Source of the DNA: Rhopalosiphum padi
Lineage: Eukaryota; Arthropoda; Insecta; Hemiptera; Aphididae
DNA length: 64,000 nt
Assembly (NCBI RefSeq): GCF_020882245.1
Contig: NC_083598.1
Span: forward strand, 73,041,714 to 73,105,713
Direction of reading: 5' to 3'
The notes beneath the pieces are model-generated. The model saw only the letters and a list, made by a program, of their open reading frames with translations. It ran no database searches and was not told the DNA's origin. The position numbers and the translations under genes are program-made. Below, in pieces: positions 1-11,625 of the stretch. Every line of letters starts with the position of its first letter. Within the stretch, counting starts at the first letter, position 1.

Positions 1-434
1 CAAAATTACCAATTTTCAACTTTTAGATGTATACACATCATTGGTTATTAATTTACCTATCTCAGTTAAATTATTCAAATTATTTAGTGATTGTAAGTAT
101 TTAGTTAAACATTATGGTTAGGTCTATTTATATTTTTTACTCATAGAATTGTTTTATTAATATTTTTCATAGTTTCAACATTAATTATCAAAATAAAAAA
201 TACTTTATAATATAGACTTTAAATTGTAATAGTTAATAAATCTATAACAAAAATAGAATAATAAGTAGATGAGAGTAAAATTATATATTTTTATTTCCAG
301 AAACTAATAAATTTTGTAGACAAAAAACTGAAAAAACAAACAATTATGATTAATGGTAGTACAATTAACTACATTTTTTAAACATTTTAAACTTCAACAA
401 TAATAAAAGTATACAAAGTATTAAGTATTAGTTT
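1..434. other. 3' flank of the ADHFE1 gene
   Basis: This AT-rich sequence lies downstream of the minus-strand ADHFE1 gene. It should include that gene's 3' UTR and then intergenic DNA. I see no other reading frame, RNA gene or mobile element in it. Confidence 0.6.
290..295 (-). terminator. Candidate poly(A) signal of ADHFE1
   Basis: On the minus strand this reads AATAAA, about 140 bases after the stop codon of the transhydrogenase gene. That is a plausible 3'-UTR length. AATAAA is common in such AT-rich DNA, so this is only a candidate. Confidence 0.4.
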
Positions 435-1826
435 CTAAAAAACTGTTAATGATTTTTCAAACAACAAACTCAAATCTTCTTCCGATTGTTCTCTTGGAGC
501 AAGCTTTGTAATTCTATGCTGTGGTAATGTACCTTTTACTAACCCTGGTATGTCATCTTTAGTGTAACCAAGAGCTGACAAACCGTTATCAATTTTCATG
601 TCCTGCATGTATCCTCGAATAACATCAGCTAATAACTTCCCCGCATCTGCATTTTTAACATTACTGACATCAGCACCCAACAATTTAGCACCTTCAATGT
701 GACGTTCTGGACTAGCTGTAGATGTGAACTCGAACACTGCAGGTCCAGACATAATTACACTTAACCCATGGGGAATAATTGGATGATCAGTAATGTAGTC
801 AGTAGCTTGATATTTTTTAACATTTCCTGAAATTGGATATGACAGTGCATGACACAAATGGACACCTGCGTTACCAAAACCTACACCAGCCATTGTAGAG
901 GCTAAGTGCATACTAGAACGTGCTTCAAAGTCTTCAGGATCATATACAGCCCTTTTGAAGTACTTCCTAATGACATCCAATGCATATCGAGCCCAAACAT
1001 CTGAAATAGGATTACGTCCCTGGTATGCAGGTCTTAAAATTGGATTGGTTGGACGTGGTGATCTTTCATTGTATGGTACAGCTGTAAATGATTCTAATGC
1101 ATGGCCAAATACGTCAAAACCACTAAAAGCACAAACTCTTTCTGGCTGACATAATGCGTGCAAGGGATCGACAATACCTAGAGTAGGTCTTAATGCTCGA
1201 TTTGCAATACCAGTTTTAGCCTTCAACTTTTCATAATCAAAAATACAAACACCAGTAGTCTCACTTCCAGTACCAGTAGTGGTTGGTACAGCAATCAACG
1301 GTTTTAATGGCACAGTGACTGGTTTTCCTTTCCCAATTGGAGGATTTACATAATCCAACAACTCAGCTTCTGGATCAGAATAGTACAGGTTGGCTGCCTT
1401 ACAGGTGTCCATGACAGAGCCACCTCCAACTGCTATGAATGCATCAAATTCCAAATTACGTACAAAGTTTGTTGCGGCTTCAAGACTTTTCTCGTTAGGT
1501 TCCACTCTGATTTTATCATAAAGGTCATATTTTATACCATTTTTGGTAAGCGAATCCAGAACAGCCTTTACTGGCGGCAAGTTCACTAAGTTTGAATCAG
1601 TCATAACACACACCCGTTTTGCTTGCATATTAACCATATCCATACCCAGCTCTTTGGTGACACCAGGGCCATATCGAATAGTAGAGCATGCCATTTCAAA
1701 AGCGTATTCTTTTTGATCCACGCTAGTACTGAGCCTTGAAGGTAGAGCACCTAAATTTGAATGAGAGGGACATCTACATGATACTGAGTTCAATGTATCC
1801 ATTAAGCTAATTACTCTGGACCTCAT
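435..1826 (-). CDS. ADHFE1: Hydroxyacid-oxoacid transhydrogenase, mitochondrial (iron-type alcohol dehydrogenase family)
   Basis: This 463-residue protein belongs to the group III iron-dependent alcohol dehydrogenases. Known family members are mitochondrial enzymes that oxidise 4-hydroxybutyrate while reducing 2-oxoglutarate to 2-hydroxyglutarate. The N-terminus (about residues 1-35) is rich in Arg and Ser with no acidic residue except Asp10, as expected of a mitochondrial presequence. The nucleotide-binding motif GGGSVMD is at 134-140 and TTTGTGSE at 182-189. Likely metal ligands are Asp238 and His242 in GFDVFGHA, His326 in CHALSYP, and His353 in PHG. The length fits the family (about 465). 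The start chosen is the ATG at 1826: in the transcript spliced across 1837-1906 an in-frame TAG lies just upstream. The frame could be extended a few codons at the DNA level, but that runs into the intron. The whole coding region is one exon. I see no defect, so the gene appears functional. No operon-like neighbours exist; the next gene is 18 kb away on the same strand. Confidence 0.93.
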   Translation of the reverse strand: MRSRVISLMDTLNSVSCRCPSHSNLGALPSRLSTSVDQKEYAFEMACSTIRYGPGVTKELGMDMVNMQAKRVCVMTDSNLVNLPPVKAVLDSLTKNGIKYDLYDKIRVEPNEKSLEAATNFVRNLEFDAFIAVGGGSVMDTCKAANLYYSDPEAELLDYVNPPIGKGKPVTVPLKPLIAVPTTTGTGSETTGVCIFDYEKLKAKTGIANRALRPTLGIVDPLHALCQPERVCAFSGFDVFGHALESFTAVPYNERSPRPTNPILRPAYQGRNPISDVWARYALDVIRKYFKRAVYDPEDFEARSSMHLASTMAGVGFGNAGVHLCHALSYPISGNVKKYQATDYITDHPIIPHGLSVIMSGPAVFEFTSTASPERHIEGAKLLGADVSNVKNADAGKLLADVIRGYMQDMKIDNGLSALGYTKDDIPGLVKGTLPQHRITKLAPREQSEEDLSLLFEKSLTVF

Positions 1827-1836
1827 ACTGACGTTT

Positions 1837-1906
1837 CTGAAAGAAAAAAATAGCAAAAAATAACATTATTATAAATAGTACACAGAAAAAATTTGATATA
1901 GCTTAC
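1837..1906 (-). other. 5'-UTR intron of ADHFE1
   Basis: On the minus strand there is a GTAAGC donor at 1906-1901 and a pyrimidine-rich tract ending in TTTCAG at 1842-1837. Together they define a 70-base intron ending ten bases before the start codon. The upstream non-coding exon starts at 1907 and extends to an unknown point, probably within 1907-2100. This is inferred from splice signals only. Confidence 0.6.
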
Positions 1907-1999
1907 CTCCAAGCCTACAAATACAAATAGTAATTAATTTCTAAATGGCACTCTTCAGCAGTTCAATCAAAACTGATCTCCGGCCACCACAATTAATAG

Positions 2000-4900
2000 A
2001 ATAAAAACGTGTAGATATGATCACTCAGTCACTGATGTAAATTGTAAGGTATGAATTAATTACAGACACTAAAATTTAAATGTCTTTGAAGAACAGACTG
2101 CAGTCACGTTGAAAATAAAATAATTGATAACAATATCAATAGGTTTCAACAGGTATTGGCAATAAGTAAGTTTTTTTTTTTATAAATGTATATTGTGTAA
2201 TATACTAATATATATTAAAAAAAAAAAAAATAGTACCTATTATGAATAATCAAATTGCTCTGTTTACGTCAAACGATGTTATAAATAATCATTGTATAGA
2301 TAGATGTAGCCATTAAGTACAGAACTTTACAATATGTCCAATCTGTAGGATAATAACAGATCATTTTTTCATTTTTAAATAAAGTGTAATCTCGATATTT
2401 AAACGCTTTGATTAATATGTAGTTGTAGTATAACATAAAAGTTTACAATTCTTAGTCCCAAATTAATGAAGTTTGACCCGTTAAAACAATACATATTATT
2501 ATAGTATAGTTGATATATTTTATTTAATCATATTTTTCACATGAATTACTCTGTAGAGTATGTAGTATGTGCCTACTACTCATATATTACTCTGTAGTAC
2601 ATGTTATAACCATTGGGCATTGACCTAATGGCAAATACCGTTTATCATTTAATAATTTCCATAACTCGTATCGACATCATGATTATAGTGCTTGCATTAT
2701 ACTAATTAGGTACCTACGTCAAGTGGAATAAAAACAAAAATTCTGTTTATGAAATGTTTTTATTGTTGGTTTTATAATATTACTTATTAGGTAGGTACCT
2801 ATGCACTTTTGACTTTTCGTTTTAATCAGTGCCTATGCTGATAAAATTTAAAACAAACGATAAAATTGTAGTACCTACCTACTAAATTAGTTATTACCTA
2901 TGTGCTATGATGGTCAATGCTTAATACTAAAATACCTACTACATATAAATTATGATAGGTAAATACTAAATATTTTATTTGCTGTTATATGTGATACGTG
3001 AATTTCGGAAAAAACTATTTAAAAAGTAGCTAGTAGATGTACCTATAAGATAGATAGATTATAAATTGTAAATAGGTAAATATAATTTTTTAGGTACATA
3101 CTTTCTATTTAAAATAATTGTATAAGATAGTATTATACAATCCAATTACCTTATTACCTATAATAAAATATTTAATTAAATTTAAAAAAAAAAACGTTTT
3201 TAAATAATACATCTGTTATAAAGCAAAGGCTTATATTATTCAGCAAAAAATATTTATATATAAAATAGACTTATTATTATCTGAAAAAAATATCGGTGGG
3301 AACAAAAATACAATATACCTAATTACCTATGCCCAATTAATATCCTACATTATTTTAACATGTTAATTATTTTTTCTAACAATAGAAAAAATTCTAATCA
3401 AAATTTAAAATACCTCTTAATTTCACCTAAAATGTGTGTGTATTAAATAATAAATATAAATATCGAAAAAAATTATTTTTAGGTATATAGGTTCTTACCA
3501 AAGTAGCTTTTCGTATTAATACAATTTAAAATATTATGACTAATAGACATTATATTTAAGTATATATTCCTATCGTTTCTATGGTATATATGGTATTCCA
3601 TTACGACCCATGCATCTCGGACGGACGTGGAGCTGAAAAATCTTTGACGAAGGTCCTAGGTACCTACAAACGACTAAAACACTTGAAAAAAAACTATTAA
3701 AATAACAAATTAAAATAGATACGTACCATATTATACTGAATATTGATATATTATTATAATTCTAATTATTTTATTGATTAATAATAGATAGGTACTTGAG
3801 ATGGGTACCTGCATGATTGCATCGCATATTCGTTGTATTCTAAAGCATCTGAAGTACAATTACGTGACGACTAGAAAAAAAAATGTCTCTCGACACAATT
3901 TGCGAGATTTCTCAGACGAGATCCCACGTAGGTATACATATAATTATGTATAGCTAGTAGTTACATATACTAACCATATGTAGGTACCTTGGTACCTACA
4001 TATATAAGATATATTATAATGGTTACAATTTTTACTATTCATAAACTCGTGACATGGCAAAATTTGTTAAAGTATAAATGTACCTGCAACCTCCATATCT
4101 ATATTTTATATATAGGTAGTGTTTGAAAAACTAATCAAGCACAGAAATGTTTAATGCGAAAGTTTGCGTTGCGAAGTTATAATTGATGATCGAGAATGCC
4201 ATCTACATATGCTTTCATCATTGATTATCTGCCAAACTCATAACTCAAAATGTGGTTAGTCCTATTATTATATATTTATATAGATATCTTACCTACGTAT
4301 GCGGTATATATACTTGAGAATTGCAAAGAACTGATAATGAAATCGAATAGGAATAAGAGACTGCACTACTACAGCATATCATATTTATTGTTATTTATTA
4401 CAGACTATAATGACGTATCCGATATAAATATAAATTATTATTGTGGGTTTAATATTTATATTGAACTATAGCTGGCCTGGTAAACGTTGTTTCGAGAGTA
4501 GTTCAGACGTTCAGAGTATTGTTGCCATCAGTATTCTACTTATATTCCAAATTTTAGCAAATATACCTACGGTCTCGAATGGTCACGAGTTCATACAAAA
4601 ATTTCATCAATAAAAGCACTTTCAATTTTTCTCAAATTTTCAATTTTTAGGAGAACTTTTCTTATTTTTCTTTCCGTAAAAGCCTTATTTTAACTATGAC
4701 AAACATTTTTTTTTTAAAACAAGACCAATTGGTCCATCCATTTTATTTTTTATATATATTTAGTTTGTTGACTTAAAAGTGATCATAGGTATATCGTATA
4801 TTATTTATACAAATTCAAGGTTTAAATTTATTTTGTTTTCTAAAAAAATACTACCTATTGAGCAAGAAAAAAACCTAGTTGAAAAAACAGATACCTACAC

Positions 4901-5888
4901 ATTATACAACATTTTTTTAAACATCTAAAAATCTTCTACATATATACATATAGTGTACTCAGTAGTAAATTCAATATAGAGGCTGAGGCGCCCCCTTGAC
5001 AATTATATTATATTTTGTAAAGTCTATCATAAAATTCTAAATATGTATTATGTTTATACAATTATATAATATTAAAAATGTTGCCCCCCCACAAAAAAGT
5101 CCTAAATTCATCACTGAGAGTGCTATATAGACATATAGTCTATATGACATATTACTCTGTTTAACATAGTATTTTTGTAAACATCAAACCGATGTAATAT
5201 TAATTATCTAGGAGCGAAGACCCTGAGCCTCCATAGAATCAGCATATACTAATATAAATTTCGTTATAAGTTATAACTATTATAATATTTAATAAACGAT
5301 GTATAATGTATATACACATAAAAACTACCACAGGACTGTCGACTGTGTAGGTACTTGAATTGTTTCTCGGTGGGGCGCTGATCATCTAATTTAATTATCT
5401 ATGACAGATGTTAGATGTCATAATAGATTTTGTAGGAGAGAGGAGTAAAGGACCAACCGTGGAATACTGGTACCGGGCTATGAATCTATAATTAGATCTA
5501 TAATGATGAATACATGAATAAATACGATGATAAAAATAATAAAGAATGTATAAATTTGTACATACATATAATATAATATATATAATAATAAATAATTATT
5601 ATATTACCCTTGCAAGTTGCAGTTTCTGTTATTTAAATAAAAGGATGTTAGGTATCTCTATGTACGATGTCCTAGTATTTTTTAAATACTTCGATCCACT
5701 GAACTATTAACACTACGAACTAATATGATTTGAATATTTGATCAGATATAATTATTAATTTGATCGCTGTACGTTTTTATAGTTATTTCTAAACTAAAGT
5801 TATATAGTCTATTAACTATACCTAGATTTAAATGTATAATATGTTCTAATATCTAATAGGCACCTATGACCTTTATATGTTTAGCTGT
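2000..5888. other. AT-rich intergenic region
   Basis: The near end may hold the ADHFE1 promoter. Beyond it I see AT-rich sequence with many TAGGTA/TACCTA motifs and homopolymer runs. Around 4975-5125 there is a degraded transposon-like piece with a C-rich run, ending in TTCATCACTGA, which resembles a hAT terminus. The small open frame at 4250-4471 is low-complexity Tyr/Ile-rich translation and does not look coding. Confidence 0.5.
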
Positions 5889-6615
5889 ATAGGTTCCTGT
5901 AATAAGGCACCGATTACCGGTGCAATAACCAATTGTCTATTTTTTAATTATTTTCAACTACCAATCTGCTATAAAACTTTTTAATAGTAATTGATAAATT
6001 AACTAAAAATTTTTAAATGAACATCACTCTCTAACCCCCGTTTAAAGTTATTTTATTGCTTATATAGTATCAATGTTATCTCAATGGTTCCTTAAATTGT
6101 TTTGAATTCCTCTTCTAGATCTGTTGTTATTAATATATTAAAGCTTTTTGAATTTGCTGGATTTTTAACTTGATTTTAATGTAATTACCTACGTTTTCAG
6201 TTAAATTTTTCTTTTTCTTTTTATATGTATCGTTACTATTCGTTAGTAACTGATGTTTTATTTTTTATTTATAAATATAATTATAGTTGTAATCGTTGAG
6301 CTGTATTGATTTAGATTATGTTGGAAACTATTAAAGAAAAAAAAAAGAAAAAACTCAATACCTAGTCAATACTTGGTATTTATTTATTATTTTTTTTGTA
6401 AGAATAATATAGCCATATAGGTACATAAATTAAAACAATTTAAAAATGGTAGGAAAATTGGTAAGTACCGTTCTTCTGTACATTAAGTGTCAACTGTTAA
6501 ATGGATTACTGTAATGGAAGTGTTAAATTTTAATTTAACAATATACCATTATATTATACGAAAAACGATTTTGAACTAAGACTGTCTGTCAGCCTATATC
6601 AAAGTATATTTCATG
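5889..6615 (+). repeat. Dispersed repeat copy, apparently interrupted
   Basis: Two stretches match the repeat at 25495-25765. The first is about 5889-5960 (TGTAATAAGGCACC, then GTGCAATAACCA). The second is about 6427-6610 (AAATGGATTACTGTAATG, later ACGAAAAACGATT, and TGTCTGTCAG). The intervening roughly 420 bases have no counterpart in the other copy, so this copy may carry a nested insertion or the other may be deleted. I see no protein-coding potential. Confidence 0.5.
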
Positions 6616-6869
6616 ACATGTTTTTTAAGTTTTTTTTTAATATACGTACGTTCGTTTATTTTAGTTTAAATATTACAGTACCTACTACCTTGATTGATAT
6701 AAATTTTTTCGAAAATGTCACATTTATTTTATTATTAGTAATGATGAGTTATTATATTAATATTTATTTATGCCAACTTATGTAACTCAATATTTAGTAA
6801 CACATTTCTGTATATACCGTAAAACAAAAAAAATAGACTCGTAGTATAAATAGATAATATCTTGAAATA

Positions 6870-7020
6870 TTATTGCTATCAGAAACCATCTTCATTTTCG
6901 AAAATCGAAGCATGTTTATTGCCCTAAAAGTTGATGGCTGGAAATAAAAAATAAAAATGTAAAATCAATACATTATCATTACTCCGCTCAGCATCTAAAG
7001 TGATTGTTTTATATTTCATA
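6870..7020 (+). repeat. Terminal fragment of the same repeat family
   Basis: The run from TTTTCGAAAATCGAAGCA through GTTGATGGCTGG to ATTACTCCGCTCAGCAT resembles 27925-28010 (GTTGATGACAG, later ATCGCTCCGCTTAGAAT). It looks like a short end piece of the dispersed repeat family seen elsewhere in the window. Confidence 0.4.
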
Positions 7021-7917
7021 CTTATGAAATTATATGGGTAGTTATACAAATCATCAATCAATAACGACAAAATATGTAATTTTTATTAAATGTATTTGTA
7101 GACAGGTACCTACTAATATTTATTAGTACCTACACTGGCTACACTAGTATAATAGTATACTAACTACCGCCTACTTCTACCTATGTAATGAATCATGATA
7201 CATTGGTATTTGATATATACTGTCAACTGTGATATATATAGCGATATCACCAATCACCATACATAGGTAGATATAAGTAGATACCTTCCTATAATAACTG
7301 GTTAACTGGCTGTCTGGCTATACAAATTAGTAACACGGAATATAATAATTAGTTAGTACTTTACTATGATGTAATTGAAATATACAAGCATATTATATTA
7401 TATACCTACGATCTATGATAGATCATCTATCTACTACCTACACATAATGATATAATATTATTGAGTATGAAATATAATCACAAGCAGGTAAACAACATTA
7501 CCTTACCTACGAGCAATCTATATAATATACAGGTACTTACCTATATAAATATAACGTACTAGGTAACGTAAGTAAACAATTATTTATTATTATTATATAT
7601 TGGCGTATCGACTTATCTATATATATATATACATGTATTATGTGTTATGTATAATATTGGACTAGTTTTTTTACATTCTGTTGTAAATGTTGTAATAGTA
7701 ATATTCATAATGCGCCTGTAAAAACTATACAGGAAACAGGAATATATATTATAGTTAATTATTATTATTATATATATATATATATAATATATACCTAATA
7801 TTTACCTGCGTTATGGCTATAGTATATATATACCTATATTCAATTATAACTTATACGCTTATAGTTAAGTACTTATAAGTCTAAGTTTATAGTGTTTACC
7901 TACTTTCATAGATGTAT

Positions 7918-7950
7918 CATTGATTATAAATACTATATTTATAATCAATG
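7918..7950. repeat. Perfect 15-bp inverted repeat with 3-base spacer
   Basis: CATTGATTATAAATA is followed by CTA and then its exact reverse complement. The arms match at every position. It could form a small cruciform or a hairpin in RNA. No protein-binding role can be assigned. Confidence 0.7.
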
Positions 7951-8469
7951 GATGTACTAACCTACGCTACTACCTACATCCGCAAGGCTGTACTCAAACA
8001 AAATTTTTAGAGGGTGAGTAGGGAATACAAATCTTAAGAAGTGGTGCATAAAATAATGATAAATTAATTTCTATGTTTTCGTAATGCGAGAAAATGTTGG
8101 GTGGGGGGTTAACCCCGTAGGTACGGCTTGTACGTATATTGTAAAGTGTAAAGTTGTCTAATAATTTCGTTTTCTCAATTATAAGCTTATTTCTCAACAT
8201 ATATATTGACTATAGTCATGTTCGAGTAAACTTAACTTGAATAGAGTGTAGTAAATAATATGTTATAATATTATATAGTATAGGTATTAGTAATATTATC
8301 TTCCTGATTTATGATTTATATATTTTGGTATATTTAGGTAGGAGGTGATCGAAGTGATTACCCACCAGTTCCCGTCTCAAGCTTAAGTTTTTAACGTAAT
8401 TATTTCATAGTTCATTATTCGTATTTCGTAAGACATCATAGATATCATGTTTGCCCTTTAAAAATCACT

Positions 8470-8504
8470 CCCTCCCACGTTATCTTGGCCTAGATCCGCC
8501 CCTG
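8470..8504. mobile_element. Orphan hAT-like terminus
   Basis: The stretch ending in CCTAGATCCGCCCCTG is, in reverse complement, CAGGGGCGGATCTAGG. This is a form typical of hAT-superfamily terminal inverted repeats. I found no partner end nearby, so this is likely a remnant. Confidence 0.35.
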
Positions 8505-8919
8505 CGAGTAGATTTTAACCGCCATCAAAATGACGCCAGTTTCACACTTCACTATGGTTTTATAGACATTGATGGTTGATTGAACAAAAAAAAAATATTT
8601 CACCCCTATACCGATGTCGTCTTAATGTGTTATATAGATGCTATGCTGCAATGCTGCAGAATAACATCTCTACAATACACAATTACAATAACACGCCTTA
8701 CCCACAAAATCCATCACAATTATATAAACCCAAAATTATATATATAGTAAGTGGATGAGTAAGACTAGCTACTAGTTATGAACTATATAAGTACACGAGC
8801 GTGGACCGTATTATAGTATATACATATTATATTATATAGTATTATAGTGAATAACTATATAGGTATATACATTTTATTTGTGGTTCCTGTCGTCTTCAAT
8901 TGTGACAAAAACTGACAAA

Positions 8920-8921
<2 letters not shown>

Positions 8922-8956
<35 letters not shown>
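8922..8956. repeat. TA dinucleotide microsatellite
   Basis: About 17 uninterrupted AT/TA units, directly visible. It is likely length-polymorphic. Confidence 0.9.
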
Positions 8957-8958
<2 letters not shown>

Positions 8959-10855
8959 ATTGTACCATTATAATAATATTATACATTATGTGAATACAAC
9001 AATATAATATAATATATAAATGACTATACGACCCATCAAGTCCCTAGTGATCTTCATCGACAATAATAAGACGTGTACCGACGGTACTTTTAAGACTATA
9101 AAGGTTATACCCGAGGCGGGTGGCAAAAAATAATAATGCCTACGGGAACCCATTATATTATATAGTATATATTATTGACTGTTGTTGCTGTATATACCAC
9201 GAATCTATAGGACAAAAAGGCGCCGTACATAAATTATACCTGAACATAAAGGTTCACATTATACCTCTACTAGGTATATCTGCAGTCTATTCACCATCAT
9301 ATTATATTTCAGTCCGTATTTTTTGAATCGTTTGTGTCTTTGTGATATAAATTATAACACTCATTGTATTATATCATCCTACAATATAATACATTTATCT
9401 GTTCCGTGTATGGACTGCGAAGACGACAATAATACAAACTTAATACTGCAGGCGTCACCATAATGCGCCCCGGCGACGCCATTTCACCATACAAAATTAT
9501 GTAGGCATATACATATATATTATGTAGCAGTATAATGTTTGTATTATGATATGCACTTGAAATTTTTATGTTACCGGAACAAAATGAAAACACGCAGAAA
9601 CAACGAAAAACCAAAATTTACTTTCAGAAACCAAAACTAATATTTTATCATTTTTCTTTTTTTTTTTTTTTATTGATCATATAAACTCGACAGCTATGGC
9701 GGCCATTAGGTAGTTACAATTTAAATTAGATTGAAGTATTTACAGTTTTTACAAATATTTTTTTTTTACAATAGTATAACATTATAAAGAAATTGGTTTA
9801 ATCACCTCGAGTATCGCTATATTGCTTGGCCGTATATACATATGGAACATGTGTTTGGTAACCTCAATAATATATCCTTGTTTCGAAGTATTAGTGAGAT
9901 TCCCACTTGGTCTTGTGTCTTATAGGCATCTGTGTAGACTTCTTGGTATCACGTTTCATTTAAAATTGAAATGCAACAATGAGTAAATTCCCATCTTTTG
10001 TCCATTATAAATGTATTCATTGGTAAAGCTATATAATATCTTTCTTTAATTTATAAAGAACTGCGAGGAATGTGCAGTACCTAGTGTTGATTTTTTTTGT
10101 GAAGCGAAATCTAAGATTTTTGTCCCAACCATCTACCCAGTTTATATGATAAACCCATTTGAGAAATGAAGCTTAATTAATAATTAGATAGTTAATTATT
10201 ATAATTTATAGTGAAGGTTAATACTTAAACAACTCGTAACATGAAATTGTATGAATAATTATTAATTATTTAATATATTTTCTAAATTAAATATTTATTT
10301 CATGTTAATGTAAATACTTAACGTTCAACTAAAAGTATATGTATATATATTTAACAATGTTGAAATTTTATAGAAAACCCGATTCCGGACTTAAGCGGTA
10401 ACATAATACATTAATATGTATATTATATTAAAATAACTGGCAATAGTCAAAACTCAAAAGGTGTACATAAATTATAAATCATTCGCAGGACGTAAATTTA
10501 GTTGGGTTACTTTTAACTATTTATTGCTAATCGTAATTAAATTGTAAATCAAGTGATTAAGGTATAGGTACGTAATATATTTAATAACATCACAAAAGTA
10601 GGTACACAACACATGCTTAATATAGACATTACACATTTTTTATGTATACATACGCTTTGTATTACTCGTTTAAATTTTCGACGGATAAAGAGACCGTTTT
10701 GCCTTATTTTTAAAATATATAATATTTATATAGAACGTTCGACAGCCGACCTACATATATACACATTACACACACAACACACTGCACATGTATTATGTAC
10801 ACTGTATAGCTATTATTACCTGTATACAACTGTAAAAAGTACTACATAAAAAGCA

Positions 10856-11625
10856 TATACAGAGTATTTTATACCATGTTCAACACCCTTTTTTCTTCTT
10901 TAAAACGCATTTATTGAAATTCTAATGTTTGAAATTTTCATGTATATTTTAAAATATTTAAATTTTTTGTAGGCATTCAGGAGTTTCCTGTAGTGGTGAT
11001 ACAGACTTCTTTTTTACAAATACGAACTTCACTATTTTATTAACATTTTTTTAAGTAGATTTTTAGAGTACATTGATGTAGGTTTCTAAATTAAAAATGT
11101 AATGAATAGTTTCTGAGTTAATATTGTTTAATACGAATAAAACGGTTTATTTTATATATTTTTTTAAACGGTTTTAAAATAATATATAAAATAAATGTAA
11201 TATTGAATCTATAGTACCTACGTTCCACAGCTATACTTACTCTCAGCACAATTTTTACAGATTATAAAATATTAATATAAATACTTCTAATAATTACAAC
11301 TATTTTCATATCATTAAAGAGCCTTTATATACTTTTAAACTCATTATAGTGAAAAGTGAACTATTATCCTGAGTTTAAATTTATATAAATCGAAACTTTA
11401 AAGGAAATCACCCCATAAATAATTTACAGTTAGAAAGGGTGTTTCTCTTTTACTTGAAAAACCAAAGTTTGTATCGCCATTACAATCCTAAAAATTTACA
11501 AGTAATTGAAACTTTGGTAATTTTAGCATGTAAACTTAAAAATAACCAAAAATAGGGATTTAAATAAATGCATTATTGATGTAAGAATTAGAGGTTAGTA
11601 TGATTGGTGAATCACACTGTATAAA
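10856..11625. mobile_element. Possible non-autonomous DNA transposon
   Basis: The left end ATACAGAGTATTTTAT and the reverse complement of the right end, ATACAGTGTGATTCAC, are similar imperfect terminal repeats bounding about 770 bases of AT-rich, non-coding DNA. Related single ends of the form TACARAGTGATYC occur at about 53625 and, inverted, at about 48554. No target duplication is clear. Confidence 0.3.

Larger units (their letters stand above)
7021..10855. other. AT-rich intergenic region with microsatellites
   Basis: No gene was recognised. The region contains a strong short palindrome (7918-7950), a TA microsatellite (8922-8956) and an orphan hAT-like terminus (8470-8504). Open frames around 7994, 9120, 9369 and 10613 give low-complexity or Tyr/Ile-rich peptides without family features. 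Confidence 0.5.

Noticed and set aside
4250..4471. 73-codon plus-strand open frame
   Set aside because: Composition is dominated by Tyr, Ile, Leu and Asn as expected of AT-rich spacer; no domain, signal or splice context.
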